From NCBI GenBank assembly GCA_950022295.1, contig OX465598.1, forward strand, positions 303,254,001 to 303,318,000: 64,000 nucleotides of DNA, written 5' to 3'. This document shows, piece after piece, positions 1 through 10,961 of this stretch; within the stretch, counting starts at the first letter, position 1, and each line of letters opens with the position of its first letter. The translations under genes were made by a program, and so were the position numbers. The notes under the pieces are model-generated. The model was not told the DNA's origin and ran no database searches. It saw only the letters and a list, made by a program, of their open reading frames with translations. Source of the stretch: Bromus sterilis. Lineage: Eukaryota; Streptophyta; Magnoliopsida; Poales; Poaceae.

Positions 1-627
1 CCAACAAAAAAAAAGGTGGTTGTAGCAAAAACTTTCGATGGTTGCAGCTTCGACCGTGGCGCGCACCGGCAGCGTGGTCCCCCGCGCCGTTGGAACTCCG
101 GCCGCTCGTCGTCGCCGAACTCGTCATTGCAGCTTCCGGGCGTGCGGTTGTAGCATCTCGCGGTAGATGCCCCACGGCATCATCGTAGTACCGTCAGGTC
201 GCACCACCGCCGTCGACCTTGTAGCACTAGCATCGCGCGACGCCGGTTGCAGCTCCGGCAACCCTGCAACTGGGCGCATCTCGTCCAGCCATCGATGGGG
301 TCGCCCCCCCCCCCCCCGGTATCCGTGGGGAGAGGAAGGAGCCGCGCGAGCATCGCAGCGGTGGAGAGATATCAGCCGCACGAGCGCCATGGAACCAGCC
401 GCTCGCCGGAGATTGACGTGCCGTGCCGGCAAGATGGAGATTGGAAGGAGAGAGTTACTGCTCTGTTCGTGAAGAGATAAGATTAGATAGGCAGTAGATG
501 GACCCAGATGCCCACGTGGTGAGGGTACGACGTCCCTGGCGCTGTGCTAGTCGGTTGGATCGTGTTTTATCCAAGGTACCGCGTGTGACCGGCAAGAACT
601 CGGCCGGTCGACCGGTGTTAATCATTT
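1..627. other. Unassigned GC-rich stretch related to the 5.9-9.3 kb repeats
   Basis: I recognise no gene. The first 480 bases are GC-rich with overlapping short frames on both strands and a run of C's near 303-317. Around 581-617 there is a block (GTGACCGGC, then ACTCGGCCGGTCGACCGG) that resembles the GCGACCGG...CGGCCGGTTGACCGGCGCC block found once in each unit of the tandem repeat at 5.9-9.3 kb. This stretch is therefore probably a diverged or truncated piece of the same repeat family. The short frames show no recognisable domain. Confidence 0.35.
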
Positions 628-2237
628 AGCTATTCTTAACGAACCAGAACGCGTTGTGCCGCTATGTTGTTGATCGCAGGCTTCGTGGAAGAAATGCAGC
701 ACAAGCACGATATTGTGGCCGGGACATCTACCAGCACTGGCGCATATCACGTAGGTAACCGTGACGCCTTGCCGTCCGACTGTCATACGAGACTAACTCT
801 CGCTAAATTTTCATATATCAGCTTAATTAATACAGTATGATAAATACATCAAAGAACTAAAAACATTTTTTTAATAAAACATCATACATATGCTTAATTA
901 ATATATGATAAATACATAAAAAAAACTGTACACATACATGAACTATCTACATGAGGGGTAAATTTGTCTTTTCATTTATCATTCAATATAGTTAGCACAT
1001 AAAGTGAATGAAAGTGTCAAATAGGGAACAAAGTGAAGATTTAGTGTCATAAAGGAAAGAAAAACCTTTTTAAGGCCAAATAAGGAAACCAATTTTAAGG
1101 AAGGGCTAAATAAGGAATTCTCTCAAAAAAAAATATCAAGCAAACAACAGCTTCAACAAGCAATGGTGCAAATTCATCGCCGGTGAGCCCAACAATAAAT
1201 ACCAGGGAATTATTTTTCATCCTGGGCATGAAAAGGTGTTGGAATCAACATATTGATGATGGATTGCTCAATAGTTCAATCTATCTGTACTCCACAGATG
1301 CCAAAAATGTGCCGGCAAATTGTGGGATCCTCCCTCCTATTCACCACCATGCTCGTCAGGGGAAGAGATCCATGTTAGTGCAGAACTATTCACTACCACT
1401 CCACAAAGGAGCGAGTCATCTTGCACCATCCACCATACCATTAGAGTTGTTCTCTCAATGCTATTTGTTGGCAGGGAACCGTGGGTGTCCGTAAACTCAT
1501 CTCTGCCAGACACTGCCGTTGGTACCAGTGGCGAATCCAGAAAGAAAATGAAGGACGGGCTCAAAATTAACAGCAATAAAACTTAACATCCATTAAAGAA
1601 AATAATGTTATCTTCTAATACGTAGTTCAAACAAACTGATAATTTCTCAAATTACTGTTGTAAACTTACAATATTTACTAAAATTTTCTACCTTTCAACC
1701 ATCAAAAAAAAATTCTGACTTTTTGAAAAATAAAAAAGAACCAAAAAATTGAATATATTTAGAAGGAAGTCATTATTTCACATAAATTTTCTCTAAATAA
1801 GTTTAGAGTTTCATAGATTGCTACTAAAAACGTATATTTTTATCTTAAAATAAATTTTATTTATTTAGACTTATCTAAATTTAGTTTTACATTTAGATAC
1901 ATCTATATCTAGATAAATATAGTGGAACTTTTTTACGTCACTGAGATGAGGGAAAGGGATGAGCGCTGCGTCGGAAAGGGACTCGCCCGGAGTTTGTCAG
2001 GGACGGCGCGGTGAAGGGGATTCCTCCACTGGCCGACGGCTAGGCTGTGCGCGTGGTCTGCCTCGCTGCTCGTTTTTCTCTACCGTGCAAAGCGAACAGG
2101 TAGGTGGCGCCAATGTACCAACAAATCTCTTCGTGCGACGATCACTGTGAACACGAAAGTACCTTGTGAGCATTCCCATCACTGTGTGTGACCACCGTCA
2201 AAGTGCATGTAGATATGCTTTTGTAAATGCGATGTAA
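628..2237. other. Gene-free AT-rich spacer
   Basis: Mostly AT-rich sequence, including 1590-1940, with short frames of up to about 100 codons that match nothing I know. 1860-1925 holds stretches such as ATCTATATCTAGATA that recall cores of Stowaway-like MITEs, but I cannot find paired ends. 1940-2150 is a more GC-rich patch without a recognisable product. Confidence 0.4.
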
Positions 2238-4100
2238 GAGCATCTCTACCTGAGTTTCCAACAGCCACCCCAGGGCGCCTTTTTTATCGTCGACAATAAA
2301 AATTTGACCTAATCGCATCCGAAAAGCCCAAATTTTATAGGATTAGATCAAAATTGGCGTTCGCGAACCCAAGCCGAACTCAACGCTTAGGGTCGCCCGG
2401 AGGCGCCGAGCGAAAGAAATTGATGCGAAAATAACACGCGGCCAGATACCCGCCAAGTCAGCCAGTATCGCTTCGTCATCCTCATCTCTTTGCCTCGGCC
2501 TCCCCGCGTGGATCCATGTTGCCGCCGTTCAGCCTTTCGCCAGGCAAATCAATGATGTTGTCGAGCAGTCCAACCGATCACCCGGCGGAGTAATGGCCGT
2601 CGCCGCAGCGTTTTTCCGCCCTTTCGCGCCGCATGTCCACACCCCTCCCGCCATTCCCGCCGCTATAAAAGGCAGCACCACACAGCTCTCTCGCCGCACA
2701 CATCTCTTTCGACGCGCACATCTTCTCGCCTCCACCTCCTTTCTCCTTCCTTACCCGAGCAGCATGGGTGAGTGTTTCCCCGGCGACGGTGCGACGGTCA
2801 ACGACTTCGACCGCCGGTGGTTGCATGAGTCGGAAGCTCGCCTCCTGCAGGAGGCGAACTACCCAACGTCGCCGGACATGCGCGTCCTAAGATCATGGAA
2901 GATCAACGCCGACAGCGTTCCCGTGCCACCGCCGCCCACCGGAGCGGCGTTCGCCGGTGAGGTTGAGGCCATCCACAACTCCTTGCCGGAGTTTGCGCGC
3001 GAGGAGCCGCAATACGCGGCGAACAACTTCCCTCTATGGACGACGTACTTCGAGCGCCGCCACACCGAGGCGCTGGAGTCCACCAACGGCGGTCCGCCGC
3101 CGTCCGGGCGCCAAAGCTCCAACGGTCGCTTCCTATGGTGGGGGGTGCCTGGCCGGACCCTCCATGCCGTCCTCGAGCACATCGAGGGAGGCAACCAGCC
3201 GCCGCTAGAGTACCCGGCATCGACTCTCTCGACCGCTCTTTCGGCTCATGGATACCAAGACGCATGGACACCGGGGCATGGTCGTCCTCCGGCTCAGGAC
3301 ACTCTTACCGCATGGCGCGCGCCGTCGCCGCACACGGGCTCCCTCTTTTCCAGCATGTGATCAGCACAACTCCTCATCATCAAGCCCGGGCCACACGAGA
3401 CGCCTCTCCGGCGGAAGAACCGCTCCGACGGCCTCGCCATTAACGAAGGACGCTCCGCTCCAACGGCTTCGCCTTCTCACCGAAGTTTCCCCAGTCGGCT
3501 TGTGAAGCCAAAGAAGGAGCTCTCGGACGCCGTGAAGAAGGAGCACGAGCTCATGCCCGCCGACCTCAAGGACAACCTCGCCTAGTACAAAGAGGACTAC
3601 GTCTGGGAGGAGATGGAGCGCCAACGCAAGGCGTTGGAGGAGATGGCCGAGCGGCGACGCAGCACCGAGTGGGGCGTCGTCGTCGTGCTCAACTAAGGCG
3701 ATGACGAGGACCCCGTGCCGCTGGTGAGGAGGTCGAGGCAGAGGTCGTTCCTCAGCGACGCAGGGCAGAGCAGTAGCAGTGCCGCCGTTCCAAAGGACGA
3801 GTCGCCGAGCGACGATGACGGCGGCGACTACACCGTGATCTACGACATCCTTGACATGCGCTAGATTTTTTCAATTTTTATCTACGTTTTATGTAATCCA
3901 CCCAAATATCTATGAAATCGCCTATATTTCGTCTAAATTGAGTGAATTTCTTCGAATTTTTCCTTACCGCTTGATTCGTTGTTGGGTTCACCGCTGGGAA
4001 ACAGATAGACCCCAAGCCTAAATTAGCGTCGTCGGCCCCCAAGGAGGCGTTAAATTCGGTCGAAAAACACCCATGGGGGGCCGAATGGCTGGAGATGCTC
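2238..4100 (+). mobile_element. PIF/Harbinger-like non-autonomous DNA transposon
   Basis: The element opens with GAGCATCTCTACC and closes with the inverse CTGGAGATGCTC, giving short terminal inverted repeats (GAGCATCTC plus one mismatch). Both ends are flanked by the trinucleotide TAA (2235-2237 and 4101-4103). A 3-bp TWA target duplication is the hallmark of PIF/Harbinger elements. No DDE transposase or Myb-like companion gene is visible inside, so it would be non-autonomous. Its interior is GC-rich and holds a decayed gene-like unit (2764-3864). The family call rests on the duplication and ends only; another superfamily with similar ends is possible. Confidence 0.6.
2764..3864 (+). pseudogene. 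Decayed gene of unknown function inside the Harbinger-like element
   Basis: I do not recognise a named domain, though the protein style (DFDRRW...SEARLL, then DMRVLRSW and VPVPPPPTGAA, later WWGVPGRTLHAVLEHIEGG) matches a kind of hypothetical grass protein I have seen repeatedly. The chosen start is the ATG at 2764, behind a pyrimidine-rich leader and a TATAAA at about 2665; an upstream in-frame ATG at 2593 exists but lies in GC-rich sequence that looks non-coding. The frame is good to about 3213. It then seems to pass to another frame (PRRMDTGAWSSSGSG) and return near 3382 (LRRKNRSDGLAINEG, KKELSDAVKKEHELM). In-frame stops follow at about 3583 and 3694, and an acidic C-terminus ends at 3864. 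The charged tail (WEEMERQRKALEEMAERRR) could form a helix. The shift points are estimates by eye. Confidence 0.5.
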
Positions 4101-4103
4101 TAA

Positions 4104-4775
4104 GGGCTTCTTTAATGATGAACCCTAAAATGGACACCGCATCCATTCGCAGGCGGAGGGGGGGACGAGTCCGCCCACACTGATGCGGGAGCTGGCCATT
4201 CAACCCTAGCCACAAAAGTATACCGGAAGTACACCCAAAATCAGGTAAATTTGTATAAACTTGGATGTAATTCATTCAAATCTAGGTATAAGTATAATAA
4301 ACCGGACACATTTCATCTAACCAGACGATTTTCATTACAATGGACGAAATAGAAGAGTTTAACCTTGTCTAAAATTACAATGGCGATCGTGATGGGTTAT
4401 CCTGCTTTTTTCTAGGTCTCGGGATCTCGGTGGTGAAGAAGCTTCAGTGCAGATTCATAGGTAGCCGGCGCGTCAGAACGGACATCTGCACGAATGGGCT
4501 TCATACGCCATGTCTTCCTACTAATAGGCGCGACATGCTCCACTCGATCCTTGTAATTATATGATACAAGAGGGGTCATGGAGTTATGCTTCAGCGCGCT
4601 GGAGGGGAAGACCACCCTCTGTCTCCTCGACCAAGTGTCTAATCGACCGGTGATGAGCCCGCCAAGCTTGGTACTAACAGGAGGGAAGAAGTGGTGGCCT
4701 TCATGGGATACATGCCGACACGCCACCCTCTAGTTAGGAGGGTTGCTGCCCGTAATGGTCGCCAACACTGCCACT
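4104..4775. other. Unassigned sequence after the Harbinger-like element
   Basis: No recognisable gene. A minus-strand frame of 104 codons (4412-4726) has no domain I can name and no supporting structure. 4110-4210 is GC-rich and has the look of another DNA-transposon remnant, but I cannot define ends. Confidence 0.3.
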
Positions 4776-4953
4776 ATATTGGCTTGTTGAGGAGACTAGT
4801 TGTCCATAATCAATATTGCTCCGCCGGTAAACCAACCTCTTATTCCTCCACCTCCGCCATGACGTCTAGCTTTATGATCTTGTGGGATAGAGGTTGGTTT
4901 ACCGGCGGAGCAATATTGATTATGGACAACTAGTCTCCTCAACAAGCCAATAT
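4776..4953. repeat. Perfect 65-bp inverted repeat with 48-bp loop
   Basis: The left arm (4776-4840) and right arm (4889-4953) are exact reverse complements over 65 bases by direct reading, separated by a 48-base loop (4841-4888). The bases just outside and just inside the arms do not pair, so the boundaries are sharp. Immediately after the right arm a piece of the arm (AATATTGATTATGGAC) continues in direct orientation, suggesting that the palindrome arose by fold-back copying of local sequence. A transcript through here would form a long hairpin. Confidence 0.9.
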
Positions 4954-5872
4954 TGATTATGGACCTTTGTATCGAATGGCAATATCGATTGATGCACACA
5001 GCGAGAGAAGTATCTTCCTTGCTAGCATCACATGGGGGCATGAACTATAGCAATGACGAGGATCTAGCACCTTCATTGCCAAATCTGACCCTACCCCTTC
5101 CTAGCTGCAGTCGATAACACCAATCCCATCAACAAGTGGTCTAGCATGGGGGTATGAACCATAGCAACTTGATTTTTTTTAAATAAAATCCATAGGAACT
5201 ATGTTATGGAATGACAAGATTACATGATTGTATAATCGTCCAGACCATTAGTTTCACGTTCAATGTCAAATATTCGTAGTCTTCGACGCAACATCATTTT
5301 TTCGTTTCCGTGACATGATTGATGTTGCCCTCGTGTGAGTGCGAATTCTTTCTACAAACAGAGCAGTGCACCCTCTGCTCAATGGTGCATTTTGGCAGCT
5401 ATAGCGAGGCCTCCTTGCGGCTAAGTGTGATGATAGGCCACACATAGTCATGCAACGCTTTCAGCATATGCCTCGTCAGGAAGGCTTGGAAGGTGTCCTG
5501 GACACAAACGACAACCACGTTCTATCCAGTCATGCCGAGATCCCCATGACACGCCGTATGGCTGCGATGATTGAGGATAGGACGCAGATAGACGATGAGG
5601 TCGAGGATGCCTTGCATGGGAGATGAACGGAAACAACAACGAGGAGCACCTCCATTGCTGGATTTGATTGTACTCCTTCCTACCGGAAATCAACAACGCT
5701 AATCCCATTAGCAACTGGTCGGCGCCTAGGCTAGTGTCAATGTCTTTCTCATAGAGGAAGGGGTGAAGCAGGATGATAGACTAGCTAGCGTACCAGTGTG
5801 CTTTCAGTTTCAGTCTGGCCAAGAACTCAAGAAAAGAATGAAAAATAAATAAAATTTAACTGGTGCGGTCAT
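4954..5872. other. Unassigned spacer
   Basis: No gene, RNA or element end recognised. Two minus-strand frames of 61 and 88 codons (5266-5451 and 5448-5714) have no recognisable motifs. The phrase AGCATGGGGGTATGAAC (5141-5157) echoes TCACATGGGGGCATGAAC near 5028-5045, a weak local repetition. Confidence 0.3.
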
Positions 5873-6908
5873 CCCATCCAACCGGTCGAGCGTTGCCATC
5901 TGTATCTAAATGTCATCCATTACGGTTGTGTTCAAATCAATGAACAGTCAAGATAAGCGTTAAACTGCTTTTTTGGTGGTGACCTTTATTCCCTTATGGC
6001 TGTTAAACATAAGCTGCTAATCATATTGTATCACCTAATAATCATCACATACATCAAGTCGTTTACCAGATAACAAAGATAGGAAAAGTAGAAGACGATC
6101 GGATCTAATATTTTTATCTTGACGTAGACGGCAAGTTAAACTATGTGCTCATCAGGGATTTTTTTTCTCCGTTCTGTTTAGAAAAAAGAGGTCGGGACCT
6201 ATTTTTCAGATGGCAAACGATCCCTGCCAGCCGGTCGGTCGTTCCAGATTCCATGGGATTTGCTGCAAAGGCCCATCGGTGATGATGGGTCCAGAATTTT
6301 GTTGCATCTATGTACCAATTTTTTTTGTTGCATCCATGTACCAAAAAAGTTATAATCGTACCGCAAATGTTGCAACCACTCCTCAAATATTGCAACCATA
6401 TATGAACGAAGGGGTACGCAGCAATATGAACCGTTAAGTCGCTGGAATCGGAGGGCCGCGCGGCGACCGGCCCAAACTCGGCCGGTTGACCGGCGCCTAT
6501 CATCAGCCTTTTCAGATATCACAAATAAATCATGGTTTCTAGCATACTCTAATTTTAATACTTTAGATTTTTCTAACGCTAAACACATCAAAGTATTCAA
6601 CACAATGTTTTTTTTGTTCTGAAGCCCGAGTGTTCTTCAAAAACTTCAAAAAACTTCGCTAGTAAACGTTAATCTTGTGCATTGGCTCAAACAAAGTTAA
6701 TCTTGTGCATGCTCCGTTCCACGTAGCGACCAGGATGGTGACCAAACTCGCGGAGACCGGCCCTGCCGGGCATCTTCATTTGTTCCTTATCATGGCGATG
6801 CCCAACGCGACGCGCGCTTGGCCGAGAATTGGATCAGCCACGACCCACCCCTGTGCACTCCCAACCTCGATCACCAGCTCCTGTGGTGCCCCACCGTGGT
6901 CGTGTCGG
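5873..6908 (+). repeat. Tandem repeat unit 1 (internally shortened)
   Basis: Starts near CATCCCATCCAACCGGTCGAGCG and holds in order the landmarks CAGATAACAAAGATAG (6067), AAAGGCCCATCGG (6268), the CGGCCGGTTGACCGGCGCC block (about 6479) and GTTCCACGTAGCGACCAGG (6715). Compared with unit 2 it lacks about 450 bases between the CCCATCGG landmark and the TTGTTGCATCCATGTACC segment. There is no coding signal. Confidence 0.75.
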
Positions 6909-8243
6909 ACTTAATCCCATCCAACCGCTCGAGCGTTGCCATCTATATCTAAATGTCGCCCATTACGACTGTGTTCAAATTAATGAACTGTACAGATAAG
7001 TGTTGAACTGTTTTTTTTTGGTGGTGAGCTTTATTCCCTCATGGTTGTTAAACGTAAGCTGCTAATCATATTGTATCACCTAATAATCAGCACATACATC
7101 AATTCGTTTACCAGATAACAAAGATAGAAAAATAGGAGACGATTGGATCTAATATTTTTATCTTGACGTAGACGGCAAGTTTAACTATGTCCCCATCAGG
7201 GATTTTTGTCTTCATTCTGTTTAGAAAAAAGATGCCGGGGCCTATTTTTCAGATGGGAAACGATCCCTGTGTCGTCGGTCGGCCTAGATTCCATGCGATT
7301 TGCTGCAAAGGCCCATCGGCCTATCAGACTTCACTCCGTGCGATTTTTTTACATCCGATGCGCGAATATGCGGCAACCATGATATTAGAATGCTACCATA
7401 TGTACAACTATCGTACTAAATTGCTACTACATTGATCTATGTTACTTTTCGCTAAATGAATGTATGTAGATGTATTTTAGTGCTAAGCACATCCATTTGA
7501 TTGCATGATATAAAAATGTTACTAATGATTTTTGTTACAACAAAAAAGATGAAGTGTGATTGGTGATGATGGGTGCCGAATTTTATTGCAACCGTTATTA
7601 AAAAGGCTATCACTGTTAATCAAATTTGCTGCCACGAATTGATGGCAAATATGGTACTCCCTCCGATCCATAATAAGTGTCGCTCATTTTGTACTAAACT
7701 TGTATAAACTTTATACTACATGAGCGGCACTTATTATGAATGGGAGGGAGTACGCAATAATTTTGTCAGTTTTTTGCTGCAGCCGTAAAAAAATGCACAC
7801 AATAATTTTTTGTTGCATCCATGTACCAAAAAAATTGTAACCGTACCGCAAATGTTGCAACTGCTTCGCAAATATTACAACCATATACAAACGAAGGGGT
7901 ACACAGTAATCTGGACCGTCAAATCCGTGGAACTAATCAGAGGGTTGCGCAGCGACCGGTCCAAACTCGGCCGGTTGACTGGCGCCTATCATCACCCTTT
8001 CAGATACTACAAAAAAATCACGGTTTCTAGCATACTCTAGTTTTAAGACTTTAGATTAAGCCAACGCTAAACACATCAAAGTATTTAAAACAGTGTTTAT
8101 TTTCTTCTGAAGCCCTAGTGTTCTTCAAAAAATTCAAAAAACTTCGCTACTAAACGTTAATCGTGAATTGGCTCAAAAAAATTAATCTTGTGCAGGCTCT
8201 GTTCCACGTGTCGACCAGGATGGTGTCCAAACTCGCGAAGACC
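6909..8243 (+). repeat. Tandem repeat unit 2
   Basis: Repeats the unit 1 landmarks in the same order: CCCATCCAACCGCTCGAGCG (6912), CAGATAACAAAGATAG (7121), AAAGGCCCATCGG (7306), the GGCCGGTTGACTGGCGCC block (about 7967) and GTTCCACGTGTCGACCAGG (8200). It contains a MITE (7657-7750) absent from unit 3. The unit ends early: in the final landmark region the sequence jumps into the middle of unit 3. Confidence 0.75.
7657..7750. mobile_element. Stowaway-like MITE, 94 bp
   Basis: Ends are CTCCCTCCGATCC and GAATGGGAGGGAG, imperfect inverse copies, flanked by TA on both sides (7655-7656 and 7751-7752). Inner halves also pair (AATAAGTGTCGCTCAT versus ATGAGCGGCACTTATT), making the whole element a near-palindrome. 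CTCCCTCC ends with TA target duplications are typical of Stowaway (Tc1/mariner-derived) MITEs in grasses. The homologous place in unit 3 (8645-8660) reads ATGGTACGCAATAAT, an uninterrupted site with a single TA, which confirms the boundaries. Confidence 0.93.
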
Positions 8244-9331
8244 GGCCGAAGCTTCTCCGGTCGGCCCAGATTCCATGCGATTTTTTGCAAAGGCCCATCG
8301 GTCCATCGACTCATCTGATTTCACTCCGTGTGATTTTTGTTACATCCGATGCGCAAATATGCTGCAACCATAATATTAGAATGCTACCATCTGTGCAACT
8401 ATCATACTAAATTGCTACTACATTGATCTATGTTACTTTTTGCTAAATGGATGTATCTAGATATATTTTAGTGCTAAGCACATACATTTGATAGCATGAT
8501 ATAAAAATGTTACTAATGATTTTCGTTACAACAAAATAGATGAAGTGTGATCTGTGATGACGATGAGTCCCGAATTTTATTGCAACCGTTATTAAAAAAA
8601 ACTATCGACATTGATCAAATTTTCTGCCACAAATTGATGGCGAACATGGTACGCAATAATTTGTCAGTTTTTTGCTGCAATCGTGAAAAGAACGCACACA
8701 ATAAATTTTTGTTGCATTCATGTAGAAAAAAAGTTGTAACCGTTCCTCAAAAGTTGCAACCGCTTCGCAAATGTTACAACCATATACGAACGAAGGGGTT
8801 CGCAGCAATCTGGACCGTTAAATCGGTGGAATTAATCGGAGGGTTGCGCGGCGACCGGTTCAAACTTGGCTGGTCGACCGGCGCCTATCATCACCCTTTT
8901 TAGAGACTACAAAAAGTTCACGGTTTCTAGCATACTCTAGTTTCACCACATTAGATTTTGCTAACACTAACCACATCAAATTATTTAAAACAATTTTTTT
9001 CTTCTGAAGCCCCTGTGTTCTTCAAAAACTTCAAAAAACTTCTCTACTAAACGTTAATCTTGTGCATTGGCTCAAAAAATTTAATCTTTTCTAGGCTCTG
9101 TTCCACGTGGCTGCTAGGATGGTGTCCAAACTCGCGGAGACTGTCGGACCAGGTAGCTTTATTTGTTCCTTATCACGGTGATGCCTGACGTGTACGTGCG
9201 CTCGACGGAGCATTCTATCATCCACTGACCCACCCCTCTGCACCCCCAACCTTGGTCACCAGCTCCTGTGGTGCCTCACCGTGGTCGTGTCGGACTTAAT
9301 CCCATCAAACCGCTCTAGCGTTGCCATCTGT
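8244..9331 (+). repeat. Tandem repeat unit 3, cut by CACTA-1
   Basis: Picks up at GGTCGGCCCAGATTCCATGCG and carries AAAGGCCCATCGG (8289), the empty MITE site (8650), a degenerated CCGGTT...GGCGCC block (about 8856-8886) and GTTCCACGTGGCTGCTAGG (9099). It then starts a fourth unit (TAATCCCATCAAACCGCTCTAGCGTTGCC, 9298 on), which breaks at CATCTGT where the CACTA-1 end begins. In units 1 and 2 that point continues as ATCTAAATGTC. Confidence 0.75.
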
Positions 9332-9547
9332 CACTGCTGGAAATCCTTAGTTTTCCATGTGTCATCATCTTTGCCGTCTGCATTTCACCGGGCCGAAGGC
9401 AAAGCGATGGTCTGCCGTCTACTACCCTAGATGCAGACGACAAAAGTCTGACATATGTCAAAAGGGTAGTCTGTCGTCTGCTTTACCTAGGCGTACGACA
9501 AAAGTCTCTTTGTCGTCCGTGCGCAGACGGCAAAGAGGCTGGTGGGA

Positions 9548-10961
9548 CACTACTAGGGAAATAGCTATACATGGAAAGCTTATTAGTGACGCATTTTATA
9601 TGTAATGCGCCACTATGTTGTAAGAGGTGGCACACTGGTAAAAAATGCGCCACCTATAAGCCCTTATAGGTGGCGCATTTTTTAAAATGCGCCACCCCTA
9701 AGAGTGGGCCAGCCCTGGATCCCCTTATACGTCCCCTTATACGTGGCGCATTTGGAGAAATGCGTCACCCCTAAGAGCTTAGGGGTGGCGCATTCTGGAA
9801 ATGCGCCACCCCTAAGGAATTATTAGTGGCGCAGCCAGAATGCGCCACCCATAAGCTCTTAGGGGTGACGCATTTCCCATATTCGCCACTAATAAGAAAA
9901 TAAGTTTCCCAAATGATATGTGGTCTAGTTGTTAGGAAAATTTACAAATATGAATTTCGACTTTTTTTGCAAAATCTCCCGAGAATTTCGTAAAATGGGC
10001 TTAACTTTTGCATACGACCTCCGATGAAAAAGTTTTTTATATGAAAAATCATCTACTCGAAAAGTTATATCAAAATTCAACTGGGTGTAACCCGTTGAAC
10101 ATTTTTAGAATCCTCAAAAACCTAACAGAAAAAAGTTACGGGCGTTTGAAGATCTGAAAGCCAAAAAAAAGAGAAAAAACAAAAAAAAAATTGAACTTAG
10201 TAGTGGCGCATTTTATATGAAATGCGCCACTAGTAACAATTTTTTTTTTAAATTTTTTAAAAAATATTTTTTATTTTTTTTAAATTCAAAATAGGCTAGA
10301 GGACAAATCGGGAAGTTAAAAAAAGTTGAAAATTTTAGATAGTAACATTAAATTTTTTTTTAAATCAATTTTTTTTAAAAGTTCAAAATATGCTAATGGT
10401 CCCATCGAGAAAGAAAGTTTCAAAAAAATGTTGAAAATTTTAGCACACCCATGAACATTAACAAGGTCCTAGACATCAACATGGTTTAATAGGATTTATA
10501 TGTTAGATATATCAACAAGTGCCTGCTAGGTGAGATGGAGTGAGAGTTGAATAGAACCGAGAAGCTAAGCGTGCTGGGGAGGTGACCCTCGGGGAAGTTT
10601 GACCACGGAGGTTAGTTTGACCTGAGATTAAGCATAGTGATCGGGCATTAAGCATACTAACCTGAGAATAAGAAAAAATAAAAAATAAAAAAAATAAAAA
10701 AAATAAAAATAAAAAAATAGTTTTCCAGATCCAGATTCAAAATTTAAAAAAATTAATAGTGGCGCATTTTCAGAATGCGCCACCCCTAAGAGCTTATAGG
10801 TGGCGCATTCTGAGATGCGCCACGCCTAAGGGTCTTAGGGGTGGCGCATCCAGAATGCGCCACCTATAAGCCCTTAGTAGTGGCTTGTAGTTAGTGGCGC
10901 ATCCTTAATGCGCCACTAAACAGAAAAAAGGACGCCACTAAAAGGGCATTCCCTAGTAGTG
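9548..10961. mobile_element. CACTA-2: complete small CACTA element, 1414 bp
   Basis: Left end CACTACTAGGGAA and right end TTCCCTAGTAGTG are perfect 13-bp inverted repeats, flanked on both sides by GGA (9545-9547, 10962-10964), the 3-bp target duplication expected for CACTA. Both subterminal zones are packed with direct and inverted copies of GTGGCGCATT / AATGCGCCAC (9587-9900, 10200-10230, 10755-10925), presumed transposase-binding repeats. The middle is A/T-rich with no coding frame, so it must be mobilised in trans. It sits inside CACTA-1. Confidence 0.92.

Noticed and set aside
1183..1586. Overlapping frames of 79-103 codons
   Set aside because: No domain, no codon signal, overlapping on both strands.
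2593..2763. Upstream start of the Harbinger-borne gene at 2593
   Set aside because: The segment includes a TATA-like box and a pyrimidine-rich leader; the ATG at 2764 is the better start.
4691..5041. Two short proteins sharing a 20-residue segment on opposite strands
   Set aside because: The shared segment is produced by the perfect inverted repeat read from both sides.
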